DNA of 64,000 nt from PALSA-693 sp963834725 (GTDB taxonomy: Bacteria > Actinomycetota > Acidimicrobiia > Acidimicrobiales > Palsa-688), in contig CAWICN010000001.1 in NCBI GenBank assembly GCA_963834725.1, forward strand, positions 5,580,001-5,644,000, in the 5' to 3' direction. The translations under genes and the position numbers were made by a program. Shown here in pieces: positions 9,235 to 19,045 of this stretch. A model generated the notes under the pieces. That model was not told the DNA's origin and did not search any database. It was given only the letters and a program-made list of their open reading frames with translations. Position 1 is the stretch's first letter. Each line of letters begins with the position of its first letter.

Positions 9235-10182
9235 CTAGGCGACGGCCGCCAGCCGGGCGTAGGTGTCAGCGATCTCGGCCGCGACCCTTTCGGCGGCATT
9301 CGTCACCTCCCACCAGTCGTAGTGGAGAACCGTCCACCCGGCCCGGGCGAGGGCGTTGGCCCGCCGGTTGTCGCGCCGCTGCTGCTCCGGGGCGAAGTGG
9401 GCGGACCAACCGTCGACCTCGATGGCGAGGCGTAGTCGTGGATAGGCGAAATCGAGCCGGTACCGGCGGTCCGGACCCCACACCACCTCCGCCTTCGGCT
9501 GCGGCAGACCATGGAGACAGAAGAGGCGCGCCATCCGGCTCTCGAGCACACTCGGGTGCGGTGATCCGAGAATGCCACGGGCCGCCAGACGCGTCTGGAG
9601 CGAATGGCGGCCCGGGTAGTACTGGAGGCGTCGGTCGGCGACGACCTCCATCAGGGCATCGACATCGACCACCCGGCGCGCCAAGGCCGTGTCAACGAGT
9701 GCATCGAGCTCGTCGACGTTCACGATAACGGCGCAGTCGACGACGGTGCGGACCGCGGTGGTGCACGGCAAGCCGTGCCGCAGCACCACCTGCAGCGGCC
9801 GGCGCGACCGCACGACGTGCACAACGTGCACAGCGTGCACGGTTGAAACACGGGGCATCCGGTCGTGCGGCACCGTGACGGTGGGAGCGCCCGCAGTTGC
9901 GGTCAACCCCCATAGCCAGGCTGCCGATCCGTGAGACACGGCCGCGCCGGGGCCTCCCAGCAGCACCGCGCCACGGAGGGCCGAGCAGCCGTCTCTCGGC
10001 GAGCCGGCCAGGTGGTACACCCCGCGGTGGTCCACATCCCACTCTCCGGTCCGCACCCGGGTGCGGATCTGGGCCGAGGTCAAGCCCAGCGCCAGAGCCT
10101 CCCGCCGGTTGATCATGCCGTAATGGTCGGCGAACCAGGAGGTGACCCGGCGATCGATAGTCTGACTTTTAGGGAGTTTCAT
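9235..10182 (-). CDS. AbiEi-type N-terminal domain protein with C-terminal DUF559 nuclease-like domain
   Basis: A 315-residue protein. Its first about 60 residues (ADHYGMINRREALALGLT, then QIRTRVRTGEW and GVYHLAG) resemble the winged-helix AbiEi antitoxin N-terminus. The C-terminal 100 residues form a DUF559 module related to very-short-patch endonucleases: RLDFAYP, LAIEVDGWSAH, QQRRDNRRANAL, GWTVLHYDWWEV. Acidic residues of a PD-(D/E)XK-like site are present (D in LDFAY, E and D in IEVDG). Such proteins are common and often single-copy in actinobacteria; their target is unproven. The start ATG 10182 is chosen because upstream sequence is GC-repeat rather than protein-like. No AbiEii toxin gene is adjacent, so it need not be an antitoxin. 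Confidence 0.85.
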   Translation of the reverse strand: MKLPKSQTIDRRVTSWFADHYGMINRREALALGLTSAQIRTRVRTGEWDVDHRGVYHLAGSPRDGCSALRGAVLLGGPGAAVSHGSAAWLWGLTATAGAPTVTVPHDRMPRVSTVHAVHVVHVVRSRRPLQVVLRHGLPCTTAVRTVVDCAVIVNVDELDALVDTALARRVVDVDALMEVVADRRLQYYPGRHSLQTRLAARGILGSPHPSVLESRMARLFCLHGLPQPKAEVVWGPDRRYRLDFAYPRLRLAIEVDGWSAHFAPEQQRRDNRRANALARAGWTVLHYDWWEVTNAAERVAAEIADTYARLAAVA

Positions 10183-10455
10183 GCTATGAACATATTCCTC
10201 GGTCGCGACAGCGACCCCGATCGATTGGGTGGGACCCTCGGCCGGGCTCTCCGCTTCTCGCGCCGGCGCCAGCCCCCATCCCCAGGCCCCGGGCACCACG
10301 CCCGTTCCGGCGCCGGGGCCAATCGATGTCCCCGGCGCGCCGGCACCAACCCTGCCCTGGCGCCGGCGCGCCCGCCACCAAGCCCGCCCCTGGCCCGGCA
10401 CCGACCCCTCGTCCCGTCGCGGACGCGGCGGCCAAGGGGTCGCCGCCGCTAACCT

Positions 10456-10531
10456 GGGCGCGTTCGGTAACGTTGGGAACGATTAACGTCAAAATATCGC
10501 TAAAAGTGCTCCCAACGCACAAAACGCGCCC
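10456..10531. promoter_or_regulatory. AT-rich 76-bp imperfect palindrome between divergent genes
   Basis: GGGCGCGTT (10456-10464) is the exact reverse complement of AACGCGCCC (10523-10531). Inside it, GTTGGGA (10472-10478) pairs with TCCCAAC (10510-10516). The central part is unusually AT-rich for this genome. It lies between the divergent AbiEi/DUF559 gene and rapZ and may be an operator, a promoter region or a mobile-element trace. Confidence 0.5.
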
Positions 10532-10545
10532 AACATTTGCTGAAC

Positions 10546-10677
10546 CCCCGCCAGCGCCGGCGCCGCCCGCCCGACCCTGGCGACCAGCCTCCGCCCGCGC
10601 CCGCCAGCGCCGCCCGCCCTAGGCGATCAGCCTCCGCCCGCGCCCGCCAGCGCCGGCGCCGCCCGCCCCAGGCGACC
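10546..10677. repeat. GC-rich imperfect tandem repeats upstream of rapZ
   Basis: About three imperfect copies of a block containing cccgccagcgccggcgccgcc and aggcgaccagcctccgcccgcg run head to tail, with the middle copy shortened. With the preceding palindrome they fill the 540-bp gap between 10183 and 10723. No gene is apparent there. Confidence 0.7.
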
Positions 10678-10723
10678 TACCCGCCGCCGCCGCCAGCCAG
10701 GCCAACGACGGCACAATGGCGGG

Positions 10724-11572
10724 GTGGGCGAGTTCCTGATCATCACCGGGATGTCGGGGGCCGGTCGCTCGCAGGCTGGGGCAACCCTCGAGGACCTCGG
10801 CTGGTTTGTGATCGACAACCTGCCGACCGCGCTGATCACCAAAGTGGCTGACCTCCTCGCCGCCCCCGGGTCCACGACGGACCGGGTCGCGCTGGTGGTC
10901 GGCCGGGACGCAGAACAGCTCGGCGAGCTGGAGACGGCGCTCCGGCAACTGGAGGCCGGGGGATCGGTGGTCCGCACCTTGTTCCTGGAAGCGTCGGACG
11001 AGGTGCTCCTGCGCCGGTACGAGGGGTCCCGGAGGCGCCATCCTCACGGTCAGGAAGGGGTGACCGAGGCCATCGCCCTGGAACGGAGACGCGTGGAACC
11101 GATCCGGGCCCTCGCCGACGTCGTCGTGGACACCACCGACCTCAACGTCAACCAGCTACGCGAGCGACTGGTCGACCTGTTCACGAATCATCCCGGCGAT
11201 CGGATGCAGATCTCTGTCGTGTCGTTCGGCTTCAAACACGGGGTGCCGCTCGACGTCGACAACGTCTTCGACGTCCGGTTCCTGCCAAATCCCTACTGGG
11301 TCGACGAGCTTCGCCCCCTCACTGGCCTGGATGAGGAAGTCCGTAATTACGTGCTGTGCCAGCCGGCGGCGCGGGAGTTCGTGGGCAAGATCGACGATCT
11401 CCTGGGCTTCCTTCTCCCTGCCTACACCAAGGAAGGAAAGGCTTACTTGACCGTTGCGGTCGGATGCACGGGCGGCCGGCATCGCTCGGTCTCGCTCGTC
11501 GAGGAACTGGCGGTTCGGGTCCGAACGCGCGGTTATGACCCGGCCGTCTACCACCGGGACCTGAGCCGGTGA
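10724..11572 (+). CDS. rapZ: RNase adapter / nucleotide-binding protein RapZ
   Basis: A 282-residue P-loop protein of the RapZ/YvcJ family, which in Escherichia coli directs RNase E to small RNA GlmZ and elsewhere binds UDP-sugars. The Walker A is GMSGAGRS near residues 9-16, with Arg in the lysine position, as in other family members. FVIDNLP, SFGFKHG, DVRFLPNPYW and the C-terminal VAVGCTGGRHRSVSL are hallmark motifs. The start is GTG at 10724. The stop overlaps the yvcK start (GTGA at 11569-11572), so the two are translationally coupled. This pair normally follows uvrC and precedes whiA in actinobacteria. Here it is 3 kb from uvrC and whiA is missing. Confidence 0.96.
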   Translation: MGEFLIITGMSGAGRSQAGATLEDLGWFVIDNLPTALITKVADLLAAPGSTTDRVALVVGRDAEQLGELETALRQLEAGGSVVRTLFLEASDEVLLRRYEGSRRRHPHGQEGVTEAIALERRRVEPIRALADVVVDTTDLNVNQLRERLVDLFTNHPGDRMQISVVSFGFKHGVPLDVDNVFDVRFLPNPYWVDELRPLTGLDEEVRNYVLCQPAAREFVGKIDDLLGFLLPAYTKEGKAYLTVAVGCTGGRHRSVSLVEELAVRVRTRGYDPAVYHRDLSR

Positions 11573-12483
11573 GCGGCACTCCGCCGGCGCCGTCCTCGCC
11601 GGACGGGCCGCTCACCCGGCCCGATCGGTCCGATCGGTCCGATGGGTCCAATCGGTCGGCGCCCAGCCCCGCCCCCTACGTGGTGGCGCTCGGCGGCGGC
11701 CACGGGCTGGCCAGCACGCTCCGCGCCGTGCGGAGCTACGCCGGACGGGTGGCTGCCGTCGTATCCGTGGCCGACGACGGAGGATCGAGCGGGCGGTTGC
11801 GGCAGATCGCCGGCATCCCTGCGCCCGGCGACCTGCGCCGCTGCCTGGTGGCCATGGCCGCCCCCGGCTCGCCGTGGGCTGAGGCGTTTGAGTACCGCTT
11901 CCCTTCCGGCGATCTGGAAGGGCATGCGCTCGGCAACCTCATCATCGCGGGCCTGGCCAATGCCACCGGCGACTTCGGGCAGGCCCTGGATCTCGCAGCC
12001 GGTCTGCTCGGGGCGCACGGGAGAGTGCTCCCGGCCACGTCGCTGCCGGTCGTGCTCAAGGCCGATGTGGCCGGGACCGAGGTGGTGGGCCAGGTCAACG
12101 TGTCGGAGACCCCGGGTCCCATCACCTCCGTGTCGATCGTGCCGCCCGACGCCCCGGTGCCCGACGAGGTACTGGTCGCAGTTTCGGAAGCCGACCAGGT
12201 GATCATCGGCCCCGGTTCACTGTTCACCAGCGTGCTCGCCGTCTGCGTCGTCCCCGGCATCCGGGCCGCGCTGGCAGCCCGCGGCGGCGGCCGGATCTAC
12301 GTGTGCAATCTGCGGCCCCAACTTCCGGAAACGGCCGGATTCACCACCGAGGATCACCTGCGGGCGGTACGCGACCACGGAGTGCCCATCGATGTGATGG
12401 TGCCGCCCGGCGATCTGGGTAAGCCGGACGGAAGCGGGCACGATCCCCAGAGGCTGGCCGACGTGCTCCGCCTGCTGACATAG
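11569..12483 (+). CDS. yvcK: Gluconeogenesis factor YvcK / CofD-like protein
   Basis: A 304-residue member of the YvcK (UPF0052/CofD-like) family, which binds UDP-GlcNAc and affects cell shape and growth on gluconeogenic carbon. Motifs are VVALGGGHGLASTL near 38-51, VSVADDGGSSGRLR, PGDLRRCLVA, LEGHALGNLI and IIGPGSLFTSVL. The N-terminal 35 residues are unusual: a 9-bp repeat (cggtccgat, about 11621-11658) encodes a Ser/Asp/Arg-rich tail before the domain. The GTG start overlaps rapZ by four bases. CofD (phospholactate transferase) is a paralogue, but the rapZ neighbour argues for YvcK. Confidence 0.93.
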   Translation: MSGTPPAPSSPDGPLTRPDRSDRSDGSNRSAPSPAPYVVALGGGHGLASTLRAVRSYAGRVAAVVSVADDGGSSGRLRQIAGIPAPGDLRRCLVAMAAPGSPWAEAFEYRFPSGDLEGHALGNLIIAGLANATGDFGQALDLAAGLLGAHGRVLPATSLPVVLKADVAGTEVVGQVNVSETPGPITSVSIVPPDAPVPDEVLVAVSEADQVIIGPGSLFTSVLAVCVVPGIRAALAARGGGRIYVCNLRPQLPETAGFTTEDHLRAVRDHGVPIDVMVPPGDLGKPDGSGHDPQRLADVLRLLT

Positions 12484-12541
12484 TGACCGCGGGCATGGTG
12501 AACCAACGGCTATCGGGACACCACACACAAAGGAGCGAACG

Positions 12542-13578
<1,037 letters not shown>

Positions 13579-13585
13579 TTTTCTC

Positions 13586-14739
13586 ATGGGAAAAAGTGTC
13601 CCCGTCCTCGAGGACCTGCCTTCGGTCGGAGGGAGGTCCGTTCTGGTGCGCACGGACTTCAACGTTCCGATGTCGGGCGGCCGTATCACCGACGATCTCC
13701 GGATTCGGCTGTCGCTCGAGACCGTGACGTGGTTGCTCGACCAGGGCGCGGCCCGGGTGACGACCGCCAGCCACCTGGGTCGCCCGAAGGGCAGACCCGA
13801 CCCCGCGTACGACATCGAACCGGTCCGGCGGCGCCTCGACGAGCTCCTGGTCGCCGCGGGCGCGGACGCCGACGCGGGTGACGGTCCTGCCGAACCTCCG
13901 GTTCGACCCGCGTGAGGAAGCGGGTGAGCTCTCGTTCGCGCAAGAGCTGGTGGCGGGCCAGGACCTGTTCGTCAACGAGGGTTTCGGTGCGGCCCATCGC
14001 GCCCACGCATCGGTCGTGGGCCCGCCCACATGGCTGCCCGCCGCCGGCGGCCGGGCGCTGGTCAGGGAGGTCGAGGTCCTGGGAGGACTCCTGCACGGCG
14101 CCGCAGCGCCCTTCGTCGCCGTGCTCGGCGGGTCGAAGGTGAGCGACAAGCTGGGCGTGATCGAAGCGCTTCTGGACCGGGTCGACACCCTGCTGGTCGG
14201 TGGAGGGATGTGCTTCACCTTCCTGGCCGCCCAGGGACACGGCATCGGGGAGTCGCTCTTCGAGGCGGACCATGTGGACAGCTGCCGTCGACTGCTGGCA
14301 TCCGGGCGGATTCTGGTTCCGAGCGACCTCACCGTCCTGAGCCCCGGTGGGCTCTTCGGCGAGGCCGGGCGGAGCGGGGAGGTTCGCCAGGTGGGCGCGA
14401 ACGTTCCCGCTGGCTGGATCGGCCTGGACATCGGTCCGGGTACCGCGGCGTCGTTCGCGGACGTCATCGCCGAGGCGCGCACCATCCTCTGGAACGGTCC
14501 CATGGGCGTCTTCGAGGACCCCCGGTTCTCGGCCGGGACCAGGGCGGTGGGCGAGGCGATCGCCGCCGCGGACGGGTTCACCGTGGTCGGCGGGGGCGAT
14601 ACGGCTGCCGCGTTGGCCAGCTTCGGGCTGGCGGCAGCGAATCGACCACGTCTCGACCGGTGGCGGGGCGTCGCTGGAGTTCCTCGAGCAGGGTGATCTC
14701 CCGGGGTTGGCCGCCCTGCGGGAAGGCATCCAGACGTGA
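13586..14739 (+). CDS. pgk: Phosphoglycerate kinase, broken by two frameshifts
   Basis: Pgk transfers phosphate from 1,3-bisphosphoglycerate to ADP. The ATG at 13586 begins MGKSVPVLEDLPSV, followed by VRTDFNVPMSGGRITDD and TASHLGRPKGRPD. A one-base shift near 13870 leads into VLPNLRFDPREE, FVNEGFGAAHRAHASVVGP, AVLGGSKVSDKLGVIEAL and WNGPMGVFEDPRF. A second shift near 14640 leads to IDHVSTGGGASLEFLEQGDLPGL and the stop at 14739. The short linker before NLRF is, from memory, typical of Acidimicrobiia Pgk rather than a deletion. All catalytic segments survive. The stop overlaps the tpiA start. Confidence 0.92.
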
Positions 14740-15521
14740 CCGGCCCCAGGCGCCGGCCGCTCATCTCGGGCAACTGGAAGATGAACCTGACCCACCTCGA
14801 CGCCATCGCCGTCGTGCAGAAGCTGGCCTACAGCCTCGACCGGCTGGCACACCGAGCGGTCGACGTATCGATCCACCCGCCGTTCACCGCCCTCCGGTCA
14901 GTCCAGACCCTCCTCGATGCCGACGGGATCCCGATCTCTCTCGGAGCCCAGAACGTCTTCTGGGAGGAGCGCGGGGCGTACACCGGCGAGATCAGCCCCC
15001 TGATGCTCGCCAAGCTCAGCGTCGCCTATGTGATCGTCGGCCACTCCGAGCGACGGCACTATTTCGGCGAGACCGACGAGATGGTGAACAAGAAGGTGGC
15101 GGCCGTCCTCGAATCCGGCATGACCCCGATCCTGTGCGTCGGCGAGACGCTCGACGAGCGCGAAGCAGGCATCAGCGAGCCCCGGGTGCTGAGCCAGCTC
15201 GAACGTGGACTCGCGGGTCTCGAGCCCGCGGCGGTGGCCGGGTTGGTGGTGGCCTACGAGCCGATCTGGGCGATCGGCACGGGCCGTACAGCGACGCGCA
15301 GACGACAGCCAGACCATGTGCCAGGCGGTACGGGGCGCGGTGGCCTCGGCCTTCGGCCCCGAGGCCGCCGCGGGCGATCCGGATCCAGTACGGAGGGTCG
15401 GTCCAGCCGTCCAACATCGCCGACGCTGATGGCGCAGGCCGATGTGGACGGAGCCCTGGTCGGCGGCGCCAGCCTCAATCCCGACGAATTCGTACAAATC
15501 GTCGAATTCGCTGGCTCCTGA
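14736..15521 (+). CDS. tpiA: Triosephosphate isomerase, with compensating frameshifts near the C-terminus
   Basis: TpiA interconverts dihydroxyacetone phosphate and glyceraldehyde-3-phosphate. From GTG 14736: SGNWKMNLTH (substrate Asn/Lys), VSIHPPFTAL, LGAQNVFWEERGAYTGE, VIVGHSERRHYFGE (catalytic His region) and VVAYEPIWAIGTGRTAT (catalytic Glu). After about 15295 the frame is lost. QTMCQAVRGAVASAFGPEAAAG, then IRIQYGGSVQPSNIA, then MAQADVDGALVGGASLNPDEF are read in three successive frames. The shifts sum to zero, so the reading frame reaches a normal stop at 15521. The GTGA overlap with pgk shows operon coupling. The altered segment includes the phosphate-binding loop, so a protein made as written would be inactive. 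Confidence 0.92.
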   Translation: MTGPRRRPLISGNWKMNLTHLDAIAVVQKLAYSLDRLAHRAVDVSIHPPFTALRSVQTLLDADGIPISLGAQNVFWEERGAYTGEISPLMLAKLSVAYVIVGHSERRHYFGETDEMVNKKVAAVLESGMTPILCVGETLDEREAGISEPRVLSQLERGLAGLEPAAVAGLVVAYEPIWAIGTGRTATRRRQPDHVPGGTGRGGLGLRPRGRRGRSGSSTEGRSSRPTSPTLMAQADVDGALVGGASLNPDEFVQIVEFAGS

Positions 15522-15629
15522 GCCATCGGATCTGGAACAGCTGTGACAAACCTGAGAGGGAACTAACACACCTGTCTCGCCATCGTGGAGTAGTACTGCT
15601 ATCTTTGCGTCCCGCCCGAGGTAGCTCGG

Positions 15630-15893
15630 GTGGCAGAGAAGAGGAGGAGGCGCGTCGGCTTGGTGTTGACCGCCATAGTCATCGTCATTCAGGTCATCGT
15701 CTCGCTGCTGCTGATCGGCATGGTCCTGCTGCACAGCGGCAAGGGCGGTGGGCTGTCGGAGATGTTCGGTGGTGGCCTCGGCCAGGCCGCGGCCGGATCC
15801 ACGGTGGCCGAGCGCAACCTGGACCGGGCCACCATCGCCTGCGCCGTCTGCTTCTTCTTCACCACGATCATCCTGGCCATCCGCCTGCAATGA
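15630..15893 (+). CDS. secG: Preprotein translocase subunit SecG
   Basis: An 87-residue membrane protein that assists SecYE in protein export. There are two hydrophobic helices (about residues 10-31 and 66-86) flanking a Gly-rich loop with LLHSGKGGGLSEMFGG, the SecG signature. The GTG start at 15630 has GAGGT about eight bases upstream. Its place directly after tpiA is the common actinobacterial order. Confidence 0.93.
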   Translation: MAEKRRRRVGLVLTAIVIVIQVIVSLLLIGMVLLHSGKGGGLSEMFGGGLGQAAAGSTVAERNLDRATIACAVCFFFTTIILAIRLQ

Positions 15894-15990
15894 GGGGGAT
15901 CGAGGCGCGATCGGACGAACCCGAGCGCGCCGGATAACCGCAACGATCGGCATCTAGCGCTGGTCACGAGACGAGGAGGGTCTCATAAAG

Positions 15991-17819
15991 GTGAAAGGCA
16001 TCAGACGAAAGACCCTGGTATGGGGTGCCGCCGTGGCCGCCATCGGCCTGACGGCCGCCGCGTGCGGGAGCAGCGGCTCGAGCAGCACCAGTGGTGGACG
16101 GCGGTACACCAAACGCCTCGACCCAGATCTTCAATCCCAACTCCGGCGGTACGCCGAAGTCCGGTGGGACGCTCACCATGCTGGGGACCGGCGACGTCGA
16201 CTACATGGACCCCAACGTCAGCTACTACTCGATCGGTTACCTAAACCTGCGCATGTGGAGCCGGCAGCTGTACACCTACCCGGCGGTCGCAGGTCAGACC
16301 ACGACGGTCGTGCCCGACCTGGCCACGGGCCCGCCGACGGTCACCGACAATGGCCTCAAGTACGCCGTAACCATCCGCACGGGCGCCAAGTGGAACACCA
16401 GCCCGCCCCGCCAGGTCACCGCGGCCGACGTGGTGCGCGGCGTGAAGCGGTCGCTGCAACCCGACGCAGCCTTTCGGCGGCCAGCCGGACTTCAGCGACA
16501 TCCTGGCCGGCTACACGACGTTCTGCAACGGCTTCGCGGCAAGGTCTCGGCGACCAGCGCCGCGGCCCAGGCAGCGTACATCAACAGCAAGCAGCATCTC
16601 ACGGGCGTGACCGTCGACCCGTCCAACCCGTTGACGGTCGACTTCACGCTGACCAAGCCGGCCACGTACTTCCCGGACATCCTGACCCTGCCGCCGTTCG
16701 CCCCGGCGCCGGTCGAGATCCTGCACTACCTGCCGGCCAGCAACGCCCTGGCCCAGCACACCATCTCGGACGGCCCCTACCAGGTCCAGAGCTACGACCC
16801 GGCCAAGTCCATCGTCTTCATCGCGCAACCCGGCCTGGAAGGCCAGCACCGACCCGATCCGCAAGGCCTACGTCAACGAGATCAACGTCAGCGAGACCGG
16901 CAACCAGACGGCCATCCAGCAGGAGATCTCGACCAACACCTCGGCCGCGGACATGGAATGGGACTCGTTCGTGCCCCCGAGCGCCATCCCCAGCCTGATC
17001 GCGACCAAGGACAACCGGCTTCAACCTGCAGTCCGAGTACTCGACCAACCCCTACATCATCTTCAACACGAAGTCGCCCAACAACGGCGGGTGCCCTCGG
17101 CAAGCACGCAGGTCCGCCAGGCGCTGCAATACGCCATCAACCGCACCCCGTTGCTCCAGGACATCGGTGGGCCGCAGGTGGCCCCGCCGCTCACCCAGAT
17201 CCTCCCGCCCGGCATCAACGGGTCGTCGCCGACCTACGACATGTACCCGTACAACACCACCAAGGCCAAGCAGATGCTTTCGGCGGCGGGGGCGAGCAAC
17301 CTGACCCTGAAGTTCCTGTACCGGCCCTCGTCGCAGAGCAGCGCCAAGATCTTCCAGACCTCCAGGCCCAGCTCGGCGCGCTCGGCATCCACCTCGTTGG
17401 CGTGCCGGCGACCAACGCCGACTTCTACACCAAGTACCTCCAGGTGCCGAGCGTGGCCGAGCGGGGCGTCTGGGACCTGTCCCTCGCCGGGTGGTCCCCG
17501 GACTGGTACGGCGACGCGGCCAAGTCCTTCTTCCAGCCGCTCTTCGACGGACGGTCCTGCCGCCCACGTCGAGCAACTTCGGCCTGTTCAACGACTCGAA
17601 CCTGATCGGCACCATCAACACCGGCCTTGGCCGCCACGACCGACGTCCGACGCCGCCAAGTCCTGGCATCAGGCGGACGTGGAGACCATGACCCAGTCGG
17701 CGATCTATCCGATCACCGACCCCAACCTCCCGCTCATGCGGGGCTCCCAGGTCCACAACGCCATCTACGTGCCCCTCATCGAGCAGATCGACCCGACCAA
17801 CGTCTGGTTGAACCGCTAG
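15991..17819 (+). pseudogene. Peptide ABC transporter substrate-binding lipoprotein (SBP_bac_5), multiply frameshifted
   Basis: The N-terminus from GTG 15991 (GAGGAGGG upstream) is a lipoprotein signal with GLTAAACGSS, lipid-modified Cys at about residue 25, and a Ser/Gly linker. The body matches extracellular solute-binding family 5: SGGTLTMLGTGDVDYMDP, KYAVTIRTGAKWNT, VTAADVVRGVKRSLQ, DGPYQVQSYDP, VRQALQYAINR, LAGWSPDWYGDA. The C-terminal AIYVPLIEQIDPTNVWLNR ends at 17819. These pieces lie in at least three alternating frames with shifts near 16095, 16480, 16540, 16830, 17020, 17090, 17355, 17550 and 17640, mostly at G/C runs. It precedes four intact transporter genes, so its loss would disable uptake. 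That makes sequencing error a serious alternative to decay. Confidence 0.85.
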
Positions 17820-17919
17820 CAGTCGGGAGGCGTCAGCCCAGCAACACATGAGTGAGTCGGCCCGGCGGTTCGTCCGCCGGGCCGATCCATACCCCTTGGT
17901 ATACGATCCACAGCTACCA

Positions 17920-17985
17920 CTTGTTATATCCGTATAGCTCTGGCAGTCTCGTCTTGTTATATCCGTATAGCTCTGGCGGTCTCGT
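17920..17985. repeat. Two tandem 33-bp direct repeats in the ABC operon leader
   Basis: Copies at 17920-17952 and 17953-17985 differ at one base. Each contains ttgttatatccgtatagc, with an internal tata-tccg-tata partial palindrome. They lie 40-106 bp upstream of the first ATPase gene and could be regulatory. No spacers separate them. Confidence 0.9.
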
Positions 17986-18025
17986 CGCCAGCTACAACCC
18001 AAGACCCACCGATGGAGGGCGCCGG

Positions 18026-19045
18026 GTGGCTCTGCTTGACATCGTCGACCTGCAGGTGTCGTTCCCCACTCCCGACGGGGTGGTGCAGGCCGTCCGGGGT
18101 GTGTCCTTCACCGTCGACCCGGGCCAGACCCTCGGCATCGTGGGCGAATCGGGGTCCGGCAAGAGCGTGTCCACCCAGACCATCATGGGGCTCACCCGGG
18201 GAGCACGGATCTCCGGCCAGGCGCTCTTCCAGGGGCGGGACCTGCTGACCATGACGCAGAGAGAGCTGCGCGAGGTCCGCGGTGCGCAGATCGCCATGAT
18301 CTTCCAGGACCCCCTTTCGAGTCTCCATCCCTACTACCGGGTGGGGTGGCAGATCGTCGAGATGATCCGCGCCCACGAGCCCGGCACATCCAAGAACGCC
18401 GCCAAGAAGCGGGCCATCAATCTGCTTCGGCTGGTCGGAATCCCGCAGCCGGACCGGCGCATCGACGACTACCCCCACCAGTTCTCCGGCGGAATGCGTC
18501 AGCGGGCCATGATCGCCATGGCAATGGCGCTCAACCCGGCCCTGCTCATCGCGGACGAGCCGACGACGGCCCTTGATGTCACCGTGCAGGCCCAGGTGCT
18601 CAACGTCATCGAGCGCCTGCAGTCCGAGTTCGACACGGCCGTCATCCTCATCACCCACGACCTCGGCGTGATCGCCGAGGTCGCGGACGACGTGGTGGTG
18701 ATGTACGCCGGGACGGAGATGGAAACGGGGCCCCGTGACGACATCTTCTACCGACACCACCACCCCTACACCGAGGGCCTTCTCCGGTCCTTGCCGGCCT
18801 ACGGTTCGGAGCGGGCCCGCCTCCAACCCATCTCGGGGCAACCGCCGAGCCTCATCACCCTGCCGTCGGGCTGCCCCTTCCACCCCCGGTGCCCCTATGT
18901 GATGGACCGCTGCCGGGTGGAGGAGCCGGCCCTGGAACAGGTAGGTGTCGACCCCCGCCACCGCTCGGCGTGCTGGCTGTCGCACGACGTCGCGGAAAGG
19001 GCCGCGATTCGGGCTCTCGTCGTGGACGATTCGGTGGCATCGTGA
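18026..19045 (+). CDS. Dipeptide/oligopeptide ABC transporter ATP-binding protein (DppD/OppD-like)
   Basis: The first ATPase of the peptide importer, 339 residues. It has Walker A GESGSGKSV (about residues 39-47), Q-loop AMIFQDP, signature FSGGMRQRAMIAMA, Walker B LLIADEPTTALD and the switch-like ILITHDLGV. The C-terminal extension GCPFHPRCPYVMDRC is the oligo/dipeptide-transporter cysteine motif. GTG 18026 is the chosen start, with GGAGG eight bases upstream. A longer in-frame start at 17852 would only translate the tandem repeats. The stop overlaps the next gene by four bases. Confidence 0.93.
   Translation: MALLDIVDLQVSFPTPDGVVQAVRGVSFTVDPGQTLGIVGESGSGKSVSTQTIMGLTRGARISGQALFQGRDLLTMTQRELREVRGAQIAMIFQDPLSSLHPYYRVGWQIVEMIRAHEPGTSKNAAKKRAINLLRLVGIPQPDRRIDDYPHQFSGGMRQRAMIAMAMALNPALLIADEPTTALDVTVQAQVLNVIERLQSEFDTAVILITHDLGVIAEVADDVVVMYAGTEMETGPRDDIFYRHHHPYTEGLLRSLPAYGSERARLQPISGQPPSLITLPSGCPFHPRCPYVMDRCRVEEPALEQVGVDPRHRSACWLSHDVAERAAIRALVVDDSVAS

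Noticed and set aside
10183..10401. N-terminal extension of the AbiEi/DUF559 protein
   Set aside because: The added residues are translation of GC-rich DNA in Gly/Ala/Pro/Arg and precede a good ATG at 10182.
14030..15937. A very long plus-strand open frame of 635 codons across pgk, tpiA and secG
   Set aside because: It is an Arg/Gly-rich shifted reading of the glycolytic genes; only a short piece (IRIQYGGSVQPSNIA) in it is real tpiA sequence exposed by a frameshift.
17852..18025. 58-residue N-terminal extension of the first transporter ATPase
   Set aside because: It is made of the tandem repeat translation; GTG 18026 has GGAGG at proper spacing and gives the standard family start.
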